This document shows, piece after piece, positions 9,517 through 18,794 of a stretch of 64,000 nt of DNA. Below the pieces are notes generated by a model that had not been told where the DNA came from, made no database searches, and saw nothing but the letters and a program-made list of their open reading frames with translations. Numbering within the stretch: position 1 is the first letter of the stretch; every line of letters begins with the position of its first letter. The position numbers were made by a program, and so were the translations under genes. The stretch is taken from the NCBI RefSeq assembly GCF_004912165.1, contig NZ_STGV01000001.1:1274592-1338591 (forward strand), in the 5' to 3' direction. The stretch comes from Peteryoungia ipomoeae. GTDB taxonomy: Bacteria; Pseudomonadota; Alphaproteobacteria; Rhizobiales; Rhizobiaceae.

Positions 9517-10335
9517 ATGAATACCGAAAAACGCTCGCGCGGATTTTACGCACTCGCATTCTTCTTCCTGCTGTTCGTGCTGTTTCTCTACGGACCGCTT
9601 TCGGCGATCGTCATCTTGTCCTTTCAGGGACCGAATGGCGGCCTCACCTTTCCGCTGAACGGTGTGTCGCTGCACTGGTTTTTCAATCTCTTCGAACAGC
9701 AGGCGGTGGGGGACTTCGGCGGCTCTTTCCGGCGCTCTTTCCTGCTCGGGCTGATGGTCATGGCGGTCACCGTCGTCGTCTCGCTTCTGGCAGGGCTTGC
9801 CTTCCGCCGCAGGTTCTGGGGAGCAACGCCGCTCTTCTATCTCGCGGTTGCAAGCCTCGTCGTCCCCTCGATCATCGTCTCGCTCGGTATCGGCGTGCTC
9901 TTCTCGCAGCTCGGCCTGCAACCGGCCTGGTACACGTCCGGCTTCGGCGCGCATCTCACCTGGACGCTGCCGTTCGGCGTGCTGATCATGTTTGCCGTGT
10001 TCAACCGCTTCTCGCCGGCCTATGAGGAAGCCGCCCGCGATCTCGGCGCCTCCTCCTGGCAGAGCTTTCGCCATGTCGTGCTGCCCATCATCCTGCCGAG
10101 CCTGATCGGCGTCGGTCTCTTCGGCTTCACACTCTCTTACGACGAATTCGCCCGCAGCCTGATGACGTCGGGCACCTACAACACCTTGCCGCTCGAGATC
10201 TACGGCATGACAACCAATGTCACCACGCCGGTTCTCTACGCACTCGGCACGGTCACCACTGTGTTCTCCCTTCTCGTGATCGGGGGCACGCTTGCTCTGA
10301 TCATCGGCCTCAACCGCCGCCATGGCAGGGGCTGA
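9517..10335 (+). CDS. ABC transporter permease, PotC type
   Basis: 272-residue inner-membrane permease, partner of the 8610-9515 product. It shows the PotC-like order: an N-terminal membrane helix (about 10-32), a periplasmic part containing FNLFEQQ, then five further helices with the EAA loop near EEAARDLGASSWQSF (about 170-184). The gene begins one base after the preceding stop and ends six bases before the racemase-family gene, so all are one operon. Confidence 0.92.
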   Translation: MNTEKRSRGFYALAFFFLLFVLFLYGPLSAIVILSFQGPNGGLTFPLNGVSLHWFFNLFEQQAVGDFGGSFRRSFLLGLMVMAVTVVVSLLAGLAFRRRFWGATPLFYLAVASLVVPSIIVSLGIGVLFSQLGLQPAWYTSGFGAHLTWTLPFGVLIMFAVFNRFSPAYEEAARDLGASSWQSFRHVVLPIILPSLIGVGLFGFTLSYDEFARSLMTSGTYNTLPLEIYGMTTNVTTPVLYALGTVTTVFSLLVIGGTLALIIGLNRRHGRG

Positions 10336-10341
10336 GCGTCA

Positions 10342-11088
10342 ATGAAGATTGCCATCATCAATCCAAACACGACGGCCAGCATGACCGCGACCATTGCGGA
10401 TGCCGCGAGGCGGGTGGCGCACCCTGACACCACCATCCACGCCGTCACCTCCAGCATGGGACCGGCCTCGATCGAGGGCTACTATGACGAGGCACTGGCC
10501 TTGCCGGGGCTGCTCCTCGAAATCGCCAGGGCCGAACAGGAGGGCGCAGCCGCCGCAATCATTGCCTGCTTCGACGATACCGGCCTCGACGCGTCCCGCG
10601 CCCTTGTCCGAATTCCCGTGCTCGGCATTTGCGAAGCCGCCCTCTCGATGGCGAGCTTCATTGCGCAGCGCATCACCGTTGTCACCACCATGGAACGCTC
10701 GCGACTGCCCATCGAACATCTCGTGCATCGCTACGGCAAGGCCGGGAGTGTCAAAGTGCGGGCCGCGGACATTCCCGTGCTGTCGCTTGAAGATCCCCAT
10801 TCGTTTGCCCGGGAAAAGCTGTGTCAGGAGATCGCCTCGGCCCTTCGTGAAGACAGGGCCGAGGCCATCGTGCTCGGCTGTGCCGGCATGGCGGACCTGG
10901 CGCTCGACCTTACCCAAGAGTTTGGTGTGCCGGTGGTCGATGGCGTGGCAGCCGCCGTCAAACAGGCGGAGGGGTTGGTCACACTCGGCCTGACCACAGG
11001 GAAATCCCGCGCCTATGCAGCCCCGGTCGAGAAGCAATTCACCGGCATGCTTGAGGCCTTCTCCCCATCACGGCTGGGAGCTGGCTGA
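10342..11088 (+). CDS. Asp/Glu/hydantoin racemase-family protein
   Basis: 248-residue cytoplasmic protein opening with MKIAIINPNTTASMT, the hallmark start of hydantoin/allantoin racemases and related Asp/Glu racemases. Two cysteines in family positions can be seen: IIACFDDTGLD (about residue 75) and VLGCAGMADL (about 178), consistent with the two-base cysteine mechanism of cofactor-independent racemases. As the fifth gene of the transporter operon it suggests that the imported compound is a hydantoin, amino acid or related N-containing molecule needing epimerisation; this is inference. The next gene starts two bases after its stop. Confidence 0.85.
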   Translation: MKIAIINPNTTASMTATIADAARRVAHPDTTIHAVTSSMGPASIEGYYDEALALPGLLLEIARAEQEGAAAAIIACFDDTGLDASRALVRIPVLGICEAALSMASFIAQRITVVTTMERSRLPIEHLVHRYGKAGSVKVRAADIPVLSLEDPHSFAREKLCQEIASALREDRAEAIVLGCAGMADLALDLTQEFGVPVVDGVAAAVKQAEGLVTLGLTTGKSRAYAAPVEKQFTGMLEAFSPSRLGAG

Positions 11089-11089
11089 G

Positions 11090-11947
11090 ATGACATCAAC
11101 AGCCGTTCGCGCCCTAACACGAGAAGAGCTCGATAGACTGCTCGATTGGGCAGCGGACGAAGGCTGGAACCCTGGACTGGCCGATGCCGCTGCGTTCCAT
11201 GCCGCTGATCCCGCGGGTTTCCTGGGATGTTTTGTCGGAGGTGAGCTGGCCGCCGGCATCTCCGCCGTCGCTTATGACGCGCAGTTCGGTTTCATCGGGC
11301 TTTATATATGCCATCCCCGTTTCCGCGGAAAGGGTTATGGCCGAAAGGTCTGGGATGCGGGCATGGAGTATCTCGGCAGCCGCAGCATCGGGCTCGATGG
11401 CGTACCCGAGCAACAGGCCTATTATGCCAGCCGGGGCTTTGCCCGTCTCTACGAGACTGTCCGGTGGAATGGGATCGCAGGCAAGGGGCTACCGATAGCG
11501 AGCCTGGGGACAGCATCGGTCCGCGCCATCACAGCGAGGGATCTGCCGGCCCTCTCCGCCTTCGACAGGCGTCACTTCCCTGCCCCTCGTCACGGCTTTC
11601 TCCCCCTATGGACAGCGGAGGGTGCGCGTGACGCATGTGTCGCGACGACGAATGATGGAACCATCCTGGGCTATGCCGTCCTTCGCCGCTGCCGGCAAGG
11701 TCGAAAGATCGGCCCACTCTTTGCAGTCGATGACGAGACAGCCGAGCTCTTGCTGCATACCAGCCTGGACAGCGCCATGGGTGATGGCATCCAGATCGAC
11801 GTGCCGGATCATCAGATTCGTCTGAGCGAAACACTCCGGCGCCTGGGTTTTGAACCCGGCTTCACGACAGCGCGCATGTATCGCGGCCCTGTGCCTGCGA
11901 TCGCTCTCGCGGGCGTCTATGCCATCACCACACTGGAACTTGGCTGA
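11090..11947 (+). CDS. GNAT N-acetyltransferase, two-domain
   Basis: 285 residues from ATG 11090. The first half is a GNAT fold with acetyl-CoA loop FRGKGYGRKVWDAGM (about 79-93) after a beta-strand FIGLYICHP. The second half (from about 140) resembles the YitH/Acetyltransf_18-type C-terminal domain, so the protein is a double-domain acetyltransferase. A longer frame upstream would overlap the racemase gene by over 70 bases; ATG 11090, immediately after that stop, is preferred. Last gene of the operon; the acceptor substrate is unknown. Confidence 0.8.
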   Translation: MTSTAVRALTREELDRLLDWAADEGWNPGLADAAAFHAADPAGFLGCFVGGELAAGISAVAYDAQFGFIGLYICHPRFRGKGYGRKVWDAGMEYLGSRSIGLDGVPEQQAYYASRGFARLYETVRWNGIAGKGLPIASLGTASVRAITARDLPALSAFDRRHFPAPRHGFLPLWTAEGARDACVATTNDGTILGYAVLRRCRQGRKIGPLFAVDDETAELLLHTSLDSAMGDGIQIDVPDHQIRLSETLRRLGFEPGFTTARMYRGPVPAIALAGVYAITTLELG

Positions 11948-11962
11948 AACCGCGATGGCTCC

Positions 11963-12871
11963 TCAAGTCGCACTCGGGACCAGCACCTTGAGTTCCCCCG
12001 CATGCATCTTGATTTCGACATCCGCCGGCATGCGCAACAATTCGCCGTCAAGCACACAGGCGGCCCCTTTGCGGTGCTTGGGAAAATGCAGATGCACGTG
12101 ATTGGCCGTTGAGGCCGTCACCGCGTCATTCTCCTTGAAGCGACCGCGCAGGATGTCAAAAGCCAGTGCCCCGACGCCTGTCGGCTCAAGAGGATCGGCG
12201 AGATAAACGCCGAGACGGCCAGTATTGACGGCATCGGCGAAAAACAGCGAATTGTTGCCCAGCGGGTTGTTCGACACTGAAATCGCAGAGACGGGACGCT
12301 CATCGCTGCGACCGTCGCCATCGATATCGAACATCACCTCAAAGCGGGGCGGATCCAGCATCACGCCAAAGGCAGCACTTGTGCTCGCGCGGATTTTGCC
12401 GAGCCGCGACGCAAAATTCATCTGGTTGCGCATCCGCACCATTCGGGCATGCAGTCCGGCCGAAAACTGGTGCACGAATGGCCGTCCATTGGCCGTAGCA
12501 ATATCGACATCGGCAACCCTTGCGTCGGCCAGCACATCGAGAACCTTCCAGATATCGAGCGGCAGCTTGAGCGAGCGGGCAAACAGGTTCATCGTGCCGG
12601 CCGGAACGATCCCCAGCGGCAGGCCAGCTTTCCAAGCAATTCCGGCAGCGGTCGAGATCGTTCCGTCGCCACCACCGGCAACCACAGCATCGATTCCGCC
12701 GTCATCCGCCACGCGCTGGAGCGCGTCGACGATCTCGTCACCGCCGACCACGGCGCAATCGAGTTCGTGCCCCTTTGCGGTGAAGGCGCGGGTGGCGCTC
12801 TCGCAATAGGCCTCCATATCGGTGGTCTTGAAGGTGCCGCCGTCGCGATTGAGTACCGCTTTGATCTTCAT
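11963..12871 (-). CDS. diacylglycerol kinase-family lipid kinase
   Basis: 302 residues. The DAGK catalytic motif AGGGDGTISTAAG is at about 65-77, and the C-terminal beta-rich half fits YegS/BmrU-type lipid kinases. Such enzymes phosphorylate diacylglycerol or related lipids at the inner membrane. Start ATG 12871 has AAAGGA seven to twelve bases upstream. It is convergent with the GNAT gene, with only 15 bases between them. Confidence 0.9.
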   Translation of the reverse strand: MKIKAVLNRDGGTFKTTDMEAYCESATRAFTAKGHELDCAVVGGDEIVDALQRVADDGGIDAVVAGGGDGTISTAAGIAWKAGLPLGIVPAGTMNLFARSLKLPLDIWKVLDVLADARVADVDIATANGRPFVHQFSAGLHARMVRMRNQMNFASRLGKIRASTSAAFGVMLDPPRFEVMFDIDGDGRSDERPVSAISVSNNPLGNNSLFFADAVNTGRLGVYLADPLEPTGVGALAFDILRGRFKENDAVTASTANHVHLHFPKHRKGAACVLDGELLRMPADVEIKMHAGELKVLVPSAT

Positions 12872-13143
12872 AGGGTCCTTTCACGGCTCAGGGGGAGAGC
12901 CGTCGTTTCAAACGTGCCGCGGTGGGAAAAGTTTCCGGTCGAAGCACAAATCGAGCCGCCCATGAAAGATTTCAAGTGCGGTCGCAAAATGGCCTCGCGA
13001 CCGCCATTTAGAGACCGCGCCGATGGCAGCAACGCCTGGTTCACCGCGCGACCATTGGTCGACTGGCGTGAGCACCGATTTGCGACCCGCATCAATGCCA
13101 GCCTAGACTGGCGCCTGCTGATTCCCGATCCTCCGGAGAGCCC

Positions 13144-14040
13144 ATGTCCGCTAACCCTGCCCCGCTCGACAATCGCCGTTCGGTGCTTGGGGCCATCTCC
13201 GCCCTTTCCGTCGTCCTCATCTGGGCGACCTGGCTTGTATCGACACGGCATGGGGTCGGCGCAGGTCTTGGACCGCTTGATCTCAGTCTACTGCGGTATG
13301 GCATTCCCGCGCTGGTGCTTACGCCCGTCTGGTGGCGCACCGGGCTGTTTCCCAAGGGGGCGAACAGCGCGCTTGTGCTGATGATCCTGGGCTCAGGCGC
13401 CCCCTTCTTTCAGCTCGTGTTTTTTGGGATGCGCCACACCCCGGCCTCGGCGGCGGGTGTGCTCCTGCCAGGCCTGATGCCGCTTGCCGTTGCGTTGATC
13501 GGCATGATTTTCCTCGGGGAACGCCCGGATATCTGGCGGAAACTGGGCATGGCGGCGATCTTTGCCGGTGGCGCCCTGCTGCTCTTCGGCAATCTCGGCG
13601 ATGATGGGCTAAGTTGGATCAGCTTTGCCATCCTGCCGTTCGGTGCTGTCTTGTGGGCGGTTTACACCCACGCCTTCCGCCGTAGCGGCCTGACGGCCTT
13701 CGAAGGCGCTGCCCTCATCTGCGTCTGGTCGACCATTCTCAATCTAGCCGCCCTGCCCTTTGTCGGCACCCGGTTCCTCACTGCCCCCGTCAGCGAAATC
13801 GCCCTGCAATCCCTGACCCAGGGGTTACTGTCGGGATTGGTCTCCACGCTGCTTTATGGCACCGCCGTACGCGCGCTTGGCGGCACGCAGGCTGCAGCCT
13901 ACACCGCAATCACGCCGGTTGCGGCCGCACTTGGGGGTGCTGTCGTGCTCAGCGAACCTCTCGGCTTGCCAACATTGATCGCAGCCCTGATCACGGGCAT
14001 CGGGGTGCTGCTTTCGACTGGCGTTCTGCGCAAACGCTGA
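13144..14040 (+). CDS. EamA/DMT-family transporter
   Basis: 298-residue membrane protein with about ten hydrophobic segments arranged as two EamA repeats (about 15-145 and 160-295). Members export amino acids or metabolites; the substrate is not predictable. ATG 13144 has CGGAGAG just upstream. The 272-bp gap before it contains a 13-bp palindrome CGACCATTGGTCG (13049-13061), which may be an operator but has no neighbouring regulator gene. Confidence 0.9.
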   Translation: MSANPAPLDNRRSVLGAISALSVVLIWATWLVSTRHGVGAGLGPLDLSLLRYGIPALVLTPVWWRTGLFPKGANSALVLMILGSGAPFFQLVFFGMRHTPASAAGVLLPGLMPLAVALIGMIFLGERPDIWRKLGMAAIFAGGALLLFGNLGDDGLSWISFAILPFGAVLWAVYTHAFRRSGLTAFEGAALICVWSTILNLAALPFVGTRFLTAPVSEIALQSLTQGLLSGLVSTLLYGTAVRALGGTQAAAYTAITPVAAALGGAVVLSEPLGLPTLIAALITGIGVLLSTGVLRKR

Positions 14041-14097
14041 TCCAGTCAGGCGTGGGCGGGGTTTCACAGCCCTGCCCGCATGCAGATCCGGCAGAGC

Positions 14098-14712
14098 TCA
14101 CGCCTGTTTGACGATCACCTTGGTTCCAACGGGAACCCGCGCGGCGAGATCGATGACATCGTGGTTCATCATGCGGACACAGCCGGACGACATCGCCTGT
14201 CCGATCGACCATGGCTGGTTTGTACCATGGATGCGGAACATCGTGTCGTTGCCACCGCGATAAAGATACATGGCGCGAGCGCCGAGCGGATTGTTGGGGC
14301 CACCCGGCAGACCGCCGGCATATTTCAGGTTCTTTTCGGGATCGCGCCGGATCATGTTGGGGGTCGGGGTCCAGGTCGGCCATTCAGCCTTGCGGCCGAC
14401 ATAGGCATTGCCGGCGATAGCCAGCCCCTCGCGTCCGACACCGATGCCATAGCGCATGGCTCGACCACCACCCATCACATAATAGAGCCGGCGCGCGGGC
14501 GTATCGACAACGACAGTGCCCGCAGGATGGGTCGTCTCATAAGCCACCTCCTGGCGACGAAGCTCCGGCTTGATCTTTTCAAGCGGCACCTTTTTCAGCG
14601 GATAGGGCTCAGTCGTCACATCGCCATAAAGCGCCTGCTGGTTGGTACCGGCCTGGCAACCGGCCAGGAAGAGCGGCAGGCCAAGCAGAAGGCCGCGGCG
14701 GGAAATTGTCAT
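14098..14712 (-). CDS. L,D-transpeptidase (ErfK/YbiS family) lipoprotein-like
   Basis: 204 residues. The N-terminus is a signal sequence ending LFLAGCQAG, a lipobox, so it is probably a lipoprotein anchored in the periplasm. The YkuD catalytic motif is present as HGTNQPWSIG followed by SSGCVRM (about 168-190), with the nucleophile Cys in SGC. L,D-transpeptidases form 3-3 peptidoglycan cross-links or attach proteins to peptidoglycan and are prominent in polar-growing rhizobia. Start ATG 14712 has GAGGAA upstream. A perfect CtrA-type motif lies about 50 bp upstream, suggesting cell-cycle control. Confidence 0.92.
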   Translation of the reverse strand: MTISRRGLLLGLPLFLAGCQAGTNQQALYGDVTTEPYPLKKVPLEKIKPELRRQEVAYETTHPAGTVVVDTPARRLYYVMGGGRAMRYGIGVGREGLAIAGNAYVGRKAEWPTWTPTPNMIRRDPEKNLKYAGGLPGGPNNPLGARAMYLYRGGNDTMFRIHGTNQPWSIGQAMSSGCVRMMNHDVIDLAARVPVGTKVIVKQA

Positions 14713-14762
14713 GGGTCGGAGTTCCTCAGAGCAAGATTCGTTGCCGAGGAGCCTAGGAATTT

Positions 14763-14800
14763 ATGGTTAACGGCGGGTTAAGTCAGCATCCGCTGGTTAA
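14763..14800 (-). promoter_or_regulatory. CtrA-type binding motif upstream of the L,D-transpeptidase gene
   Basis: Read on the gene's strand, 14781-14763 is TTAACCCGCCGTTAACCAT, that is TTAA-N7-TTAACCAT, a perfect match to the full alphaproteobacterial CtrA site. A further half site TTAACCAG lies at 14800-14793. The motif starts 51 bp upstream of the ATG at 14712, a typical promoter position. Binding by CtrA is inferred from the known consensus. Confidence 0.75.
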
Positions 14801-14988
14801 GCTTCATGGCAAAATCGCGATGCGGCCGAAACACCGACCCTGCCGGTCCGACTTGTAGGATCGCCAACTCTCCAGCCGGTGGCGAAACAGGAAAGGCGGC
14901 CTCTCGACCACCCTTGACGCTTGCGCTTACCAGTCGACCGGACCATTGCCAGCCAACGTCCACGGCGGCCTGCCGGGCCCACGACGAA

Positions 14989-16656
14989 CTACATGTTCGG
15001 ATAGACCGGCCCTTCGCCGCCCTGCGGTGGCACCCAGGTAATGTTCTGATTGGGGTCCTTGATGTCACAGGTCTTGCAGTGGACGCAGTTCTGCGCGTTG
15101 ATGACGAAGGTTTCCTCGCCATCCTTCTCCACCCATTCATAGACACCCGCCGGACAGTAGCGCGTCGAGGGACCGGCATACACGCCGAGTTCCGACCGCT
15201 TCTGCAGGTCCATGTCCTTGACCTTCAGGTGGACAGGCTGATCTTCCTCATGATTGGTGTTCGACAGGAACACGGAGGACAGGCGGTCGAAGGTCAACAC
15301 GCCGTCCGGCTTGGGATAGGCGATCGGCTGGTGTTTTGCCGCCGGCTCCAGCGATTGTGCATCCGTCTTGCCGTGCTTCAACGTAAAGGGCGAAGTCCCG
15401 AAGATCTGGTTTATCCACATATCCAGTCCGCCAAGTGCAACGCCCAGCGCCGTGCCGAACTTCGACCAGAGCGGTTTGACGTTGCGCACCCGCTTCAGGT
15501 CCTTGCCGATATCCGTGGAGCGCCATTCGTTCTCGATCTCGATCGCCTCGTCATTGGCGCGACCGGCGGCAATCGCATCGGCAATCTTTTCGGCCGCCAG
15601 CATGCCGGAAAGCACGGCATTGTGGGAGCCCTTGATGCGGGGCACGTTGACCAGACCGGCCGAACAGCCGATCAGCGCGCCGCCGGGGAAGGTCACCTTC
15701 GGCACGGACTGATAACCGCCCTCGGTGATGGCACGTGCGCCATAGGACAAACGCTTTGCGCCCTCAAAGGTATCGCGGATTGCCGGGTGCGTCTTGAAAC
15801 GCTGGAACTCCTCGAAAGGATAGAGATAGGGGTTCTTATAGTTCAGGTGAACCACGAAGCCCACTGCCACCATGTTGTCTTCAAGATGATAGAGGAACGA
15901 ACCGCCGCCGGTCTTCATGCCAAGCGGCCAGCCGAAAGAGTGTTGCACCAGGCCTTGGCGGTGATGCTCAGGCTTGACCTGCCACAGTTCCTTGATGCCG
16001 ATGCCGAATTTCTGCACGTCGCTGTCCTTCGACAGCTGGTACTTGGCGATCAACTGCTTGGCCAAGGAACCACGCACGCCCTCGCCGATCAGCACATATT
16101 TGCCGAGCAGTTCCATGCCGCGGGTATAGCTCGGTCCAGGCTCACCGTTCTTTTCGATGCCCATGTCGCCGGTCGCGACACCGATCACGGCTCCCTGGTC
16201 ATTGTAGAGCACTTCCGTTGCGGCAAAGCCCGGATAGATCTCGACACCAAGCGCTTCGGCATGGGCGCCCAGCCAACGACAGACATTGCCGAGCGAGACG
16301 ATATAATTGCCGTGATTGCTCATCAGCGGCGGCATGAGAAAATTCGGCAGACGAATTGAACCGGCAGGCCCAAGGAAAAGGAACTGGTCGTCCTTCACTT
16401 CGGTCTTGAATGGGTGATCGGTCTCTTCGCGCCAATCCGGCAGCAGCTTGTCGATGCCAACAGGATCAACCACAGCGCCAGAGAGTATATGCGCCCCCAC
16501 CTCGGCACCCTTTTCGAGCACGACCACCGTCAGGTCCGGATTGACCTGCTTCAACCGGATTGCAGCAGACAGGCCCGCAGGCCCCGCACCGACGATTACC
16601 ACGTCGAATTCCATGCTCTCGCGTTCCGGCAGTTCCATTTCGGTGCTCATGGTCAT
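14989..16656 (-). CDS. electron transfer flavoprotein-ubiquinone oxidoreductase (ETF-QO)
   Basis: 555 residues, the normal length of ETF dehydrogenase. It has an N-terminal FAD-binding motif VVIVGAGPAGLSAAIRL (about 20-36), and a C-terminal ferredoxin-like 4Fe-4S region with YCPAGVYEW and CVHCKTCDIKDP. It passes electrons from acyl-CoA and amino-acid dehydrogenases via ETF to the quinone pool at the inner membrane. Monocistronic, with a well-placed promoter at 16769-16797. Confidence 0.97.
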   Translation of the reverse strand: MTMSTEMELPERESMEFDVVIVGAGPAGLSAAIRLKQVNPDLTVVVLEKGAEVGAHILSGAVVDPVGIDKLLPDWREETDHPFKTEVKDDQFLFLGPAGSIRLPNFLMPPLMSNHGNYIVSLGNVCRWLGAHAEALGVEIYPGFAATEVLYNDQGAVIGVATGDMGIEKNGEPGPSYTRGMELLGKYVLIGEGVRGSLAKQLIAKYQLSKDSDVQKFGIGIKELWQVKPEHHRQGLVQHSFGWPLGMKTGGGSFLYHLEDNMVAVGFVVHLNYKNPYLYPFEEFQRFKTHPAIRDTFEGAKRLSYGARAITEGGYQSVPKVTFPGGALIGCSAGLVNVPRIKGSHNAVLSGMLAAEKIADAIAAGRANDEAIEIENEWRSTDIGKDLKRVRNVKPLWSKFGTALGVALGGLDMWINQIFGTSPFTLKHGKTDAQSLEPAAKHQPIAYPKPDGVLTFDRLSSVFLSNTNHEEDQPVHLKVKDMDLQKRSELGVYAGPSTRYCPAGVYEWVEKDGEETFVINAQNCVHCKTCDIKDPNQNITWVPPQGGEGPVYPNM

Positions 16657-17085
16657 TTCCTCATCAGGCGGTCCCGTCCGCCCTCCTCCTTGACAAAACC
16701 CGACCCGATTGTCGAGCCGAAGCGCGACGCCGGGCGACGCAAATTCCGGCAGGGCGGTGTGAGAGGGAAGAATATCTTACGTACACGTAAACGTCAATGC
16801 ACAGCCGATCCGGATACGTCCCAGCTCAAGCACCGCTGATGTGCGTTCCGTCACAAACAGAACCGCAAGTCCCCTTCCTTTTTAGGGGTTCCACGAAAGC
16901 ATCTCGGCGAGACGACATGAGTATAATCGCAATCAGCCCAATATGAACCAAGACATTCTCGCGGGAATCATCCTGCTCAACGTCAAATTGCGAGCGAAAA
17001 ACGTGCATTTTCCGTTGTTTGAGCATAAAATGGCACGTTACGCATTAACCTGTCTTCAACTGGCACAGCGTATGATTGCGCTATC
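16657..17085. other. intergenic region between ETF-QO and the GGDEF-EAL gene
   Basis: 429 bases without a supportable gene. Besides the ETF-QO promoter described separately, I see an AT-richer stretch at about 17000-17065 that may hold the promoter of the GGDEF-EAL gene, with a CtrA-like half site TTAACC at 17046-17051. No tRNA or repeat was recognised. Confidence 0.5.
16769..16797 (-). promoter_or_regulatory. sigma70-type promoter with an embedded operator palindrome for ETF-QO
   Basis: On the minus strand TTGACG (16797-16792) and TATTCT (16774-16769) are spaced exactly 17 bases apart. Between them lies the perfect inverted repeat TTACGT-AC-ACGTAA (16777-16790 on the plus strand). The promoter is about 110 bp upstream of the ETF-QO ATG. 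The palindrome resembles operators reported for regulators of branched-chain amino-acid and fatty-acid oxidation in proteobacteria (LiuR-type); which regulator acts here is inference. Confidence 0.7.
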
Positions 17086-18699
17086 TTGAACAGCAATCGG
17101 TCCAGTCCGACGAGCGTCGGATGGGAGGGCCACGAACGAGATCGGGTCAGGCTCTTGCGCGAAATACTTAACCTTCTCCGAACCGTCAGGGTGGCGTTCT
17201 TGACCGCCGTCGGCTCGTCAGGGATGGCCGCCTTGCTTGCCGTCGTGGCATTGATCATGACGCCTGCATCCGAGGAGTTTGTCAGGCAATTGATGATGGC
17301 GACAGCCGTCGGCTCCGGCGCCGCCAGTATTGCCCTCATCTTGCATCTGGGTCCTGTCTCGGCCGTCTGGCGGGCGCTGAGTGCCAGGACCAAACGGGTC
17401 GAGCGTCGCGCCAATGTCGATGAAATGACCGGCTGCTGGAACCGCCGCCGCTTCATGGAAATCCTGAACGACAAACTCGCCGAAATCGAAGACGCCAAGG
17501 ATGCCGGTCGCGCCTATGAGGAGATCACCATGCTTCTCCTCGACGTCGACCATTTCAAGATGATCAACGACACCTTCGGTCACGCGAATGGCGACGAAGT
17601 GCTGCGCATGCTCGGCCAGTGCGCTCGGGAAAATCAATCCTGGACGGTCGGTCGCCTCGGCGGCGATGAGTTCGCCATTTTGGTCGCCGGCAGCGATCCT
17701 CGCCTGATCGGCCCTGAGGCGCGCAACTTCGCCGACAAGCTGGCGTCGCTGCTGCGTAACAACGAAAAAGCCCGTGGCTTCCAGGGCATTTCCGTGGGCG
17801 TTGCCAGCGCCCCCCAGGATGCCTCGCGCTCGCAGGATCTGATGCACAAGGCCGACGTCGCGCTTTACGCCGGCAAACGCAATGGCCGCGGCAAGATTAC
17901 CTTCTATCATCGCGACATGGAGCACGAGGAAGCCGAAGAGCGCCAGATCGCCCATGATCTCCATGCGGCCCTCCTGCTCGACCAGCTCGAACTGCATTAC
18001 CAGCCGATCATCGAGGCGGACGGCACGGTGTGTGCAGCCGAAGCGCTTCTGCGCTGGCGCAATCGCGGCCGTGGCTATGTGCCGCCGGACAAATTCGTCC
18101 GCGTCGCCGAAAAGTCCGAGATGATCCATCGTCTTGGAGAATGGGTGTTCAAGCGCGCCTGCCGTGATCTGAAATCGAGCGGATACCCGCGCTTCTCCGT
18201 CAACGTCTCCGGCGCCCAGTTCCGCAATGACGGTATGGTCGACATGTTCCGCCGGGTGCTGCGTGAAAGCGGCTGCGAGGCCAGCCAGTTCACGCTGGAG
18301 ATCACGGAAACCGTGGTGCTGAGCGCCACCCCCTCCGTGCAGCGGGCGCTGAAGGAGCTGCGCGAAATGGGCTTCACCATCGCGCTCGACGATTTCGGCA
18401 CCGGAAATAACTCGTTCGCCCTGCTCCGCGATCTGCCGGTCGACTATATCAAGATCGACAAGAGCTACACGCAGCGACTGGAAACCGACAAGATCACCCA
18501 GATCTTCGTGACCGCAATCGGCGAAATCGCCAAGGAACTGGACATGATCGTCGTGGCCGAAGGCATCGAAACCGAAGAGCAGCAGACCTGCTCGCGTATT
18601 GCCGGCGCGGTCCGTTTCCAGGGTTATCTGCATGGTCGCCCCGAGCCGATCCGCGGCCAGCAGCGTCCCGCAGCCGTGCTTGAACAGGTGGCCTCCTAA
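17086..18699 (+). CDS. membrane-bound GGDEF-EAL cyclic-di-GMP enzyme
   Basis: 537 residues from a TTG start at 17086. Two N-terminal hydrophobic segments (about 34-60 and 68-90) anchor it, followed directly by a GGDEF domain (about 105-275; active-site GRLGGDEF near 185) and an EAL domain (about 290-525). EAL active-site signatures EALLRW, NVSGAQF, ITETVV, LDDFGTG, KIDKSY and VVAEGIETEEQ are all present. Both cyclase and phosphodiesterase sites look intact, so its net activity cannot be predicted. There is no obvious ribosome-binding site for the TTG; a downstream TTG at 17155 is an alternative but would trim only cytoplasmic residues. Confidence 0.9.
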   Translation: MNSNRSSPTSVGWEGHERDRVRLLREILNLLRTVRVAFLTAVGSSGMAALLAVVALIMTPASEEFVRQLMMATAVGSGAASIALILHLGPVSAVWRALSARTKRVERRANVDEMTGCWNRRRFMEILNDKLAEIEDAKDAGRAYEEITMLLLDVDHFKMINDTFGHANGDEVLRMLGQCARENQSWTVGRLGGDEFAILVAGSDPRLIGPEARNFADKLASLLRNNEKARGFQGISVGVASAPQDASRSQDLMHKADVALYAGKRNGRGKITFYHRDMEHEEAEERQIAHDLHAALLLDQLELHYQPIIEADGTVCAAEALLRWRNRGRGYVPPDKFVRVAEKSEMIHRLGEWVFKRACRDLKSSGYPRFSVNVSGAQFRNDGMVDMFRRVLRESGCEASQFTLEITETVVLSATPSVQRALKELREMGFTIALDDFGTGNNSFALLRDLPVDYIKIDKSYTQRLETDKITQIFVTAIGEIAKELDMIVVAEGIETEEQQTCSRIAGAVRFQGYLHGRPEPIRGQQRPAAVLEQVAS

Positions 18700-18794
18700 G
18701 CCTTGGGCCGAGCCTTGTGCAAATGCCCCTTCCCGCTCGCCTCACCCCTTGCTAGGGTCCGGTAAAAGCATCGCATCACGGAAGGATTGCACTC

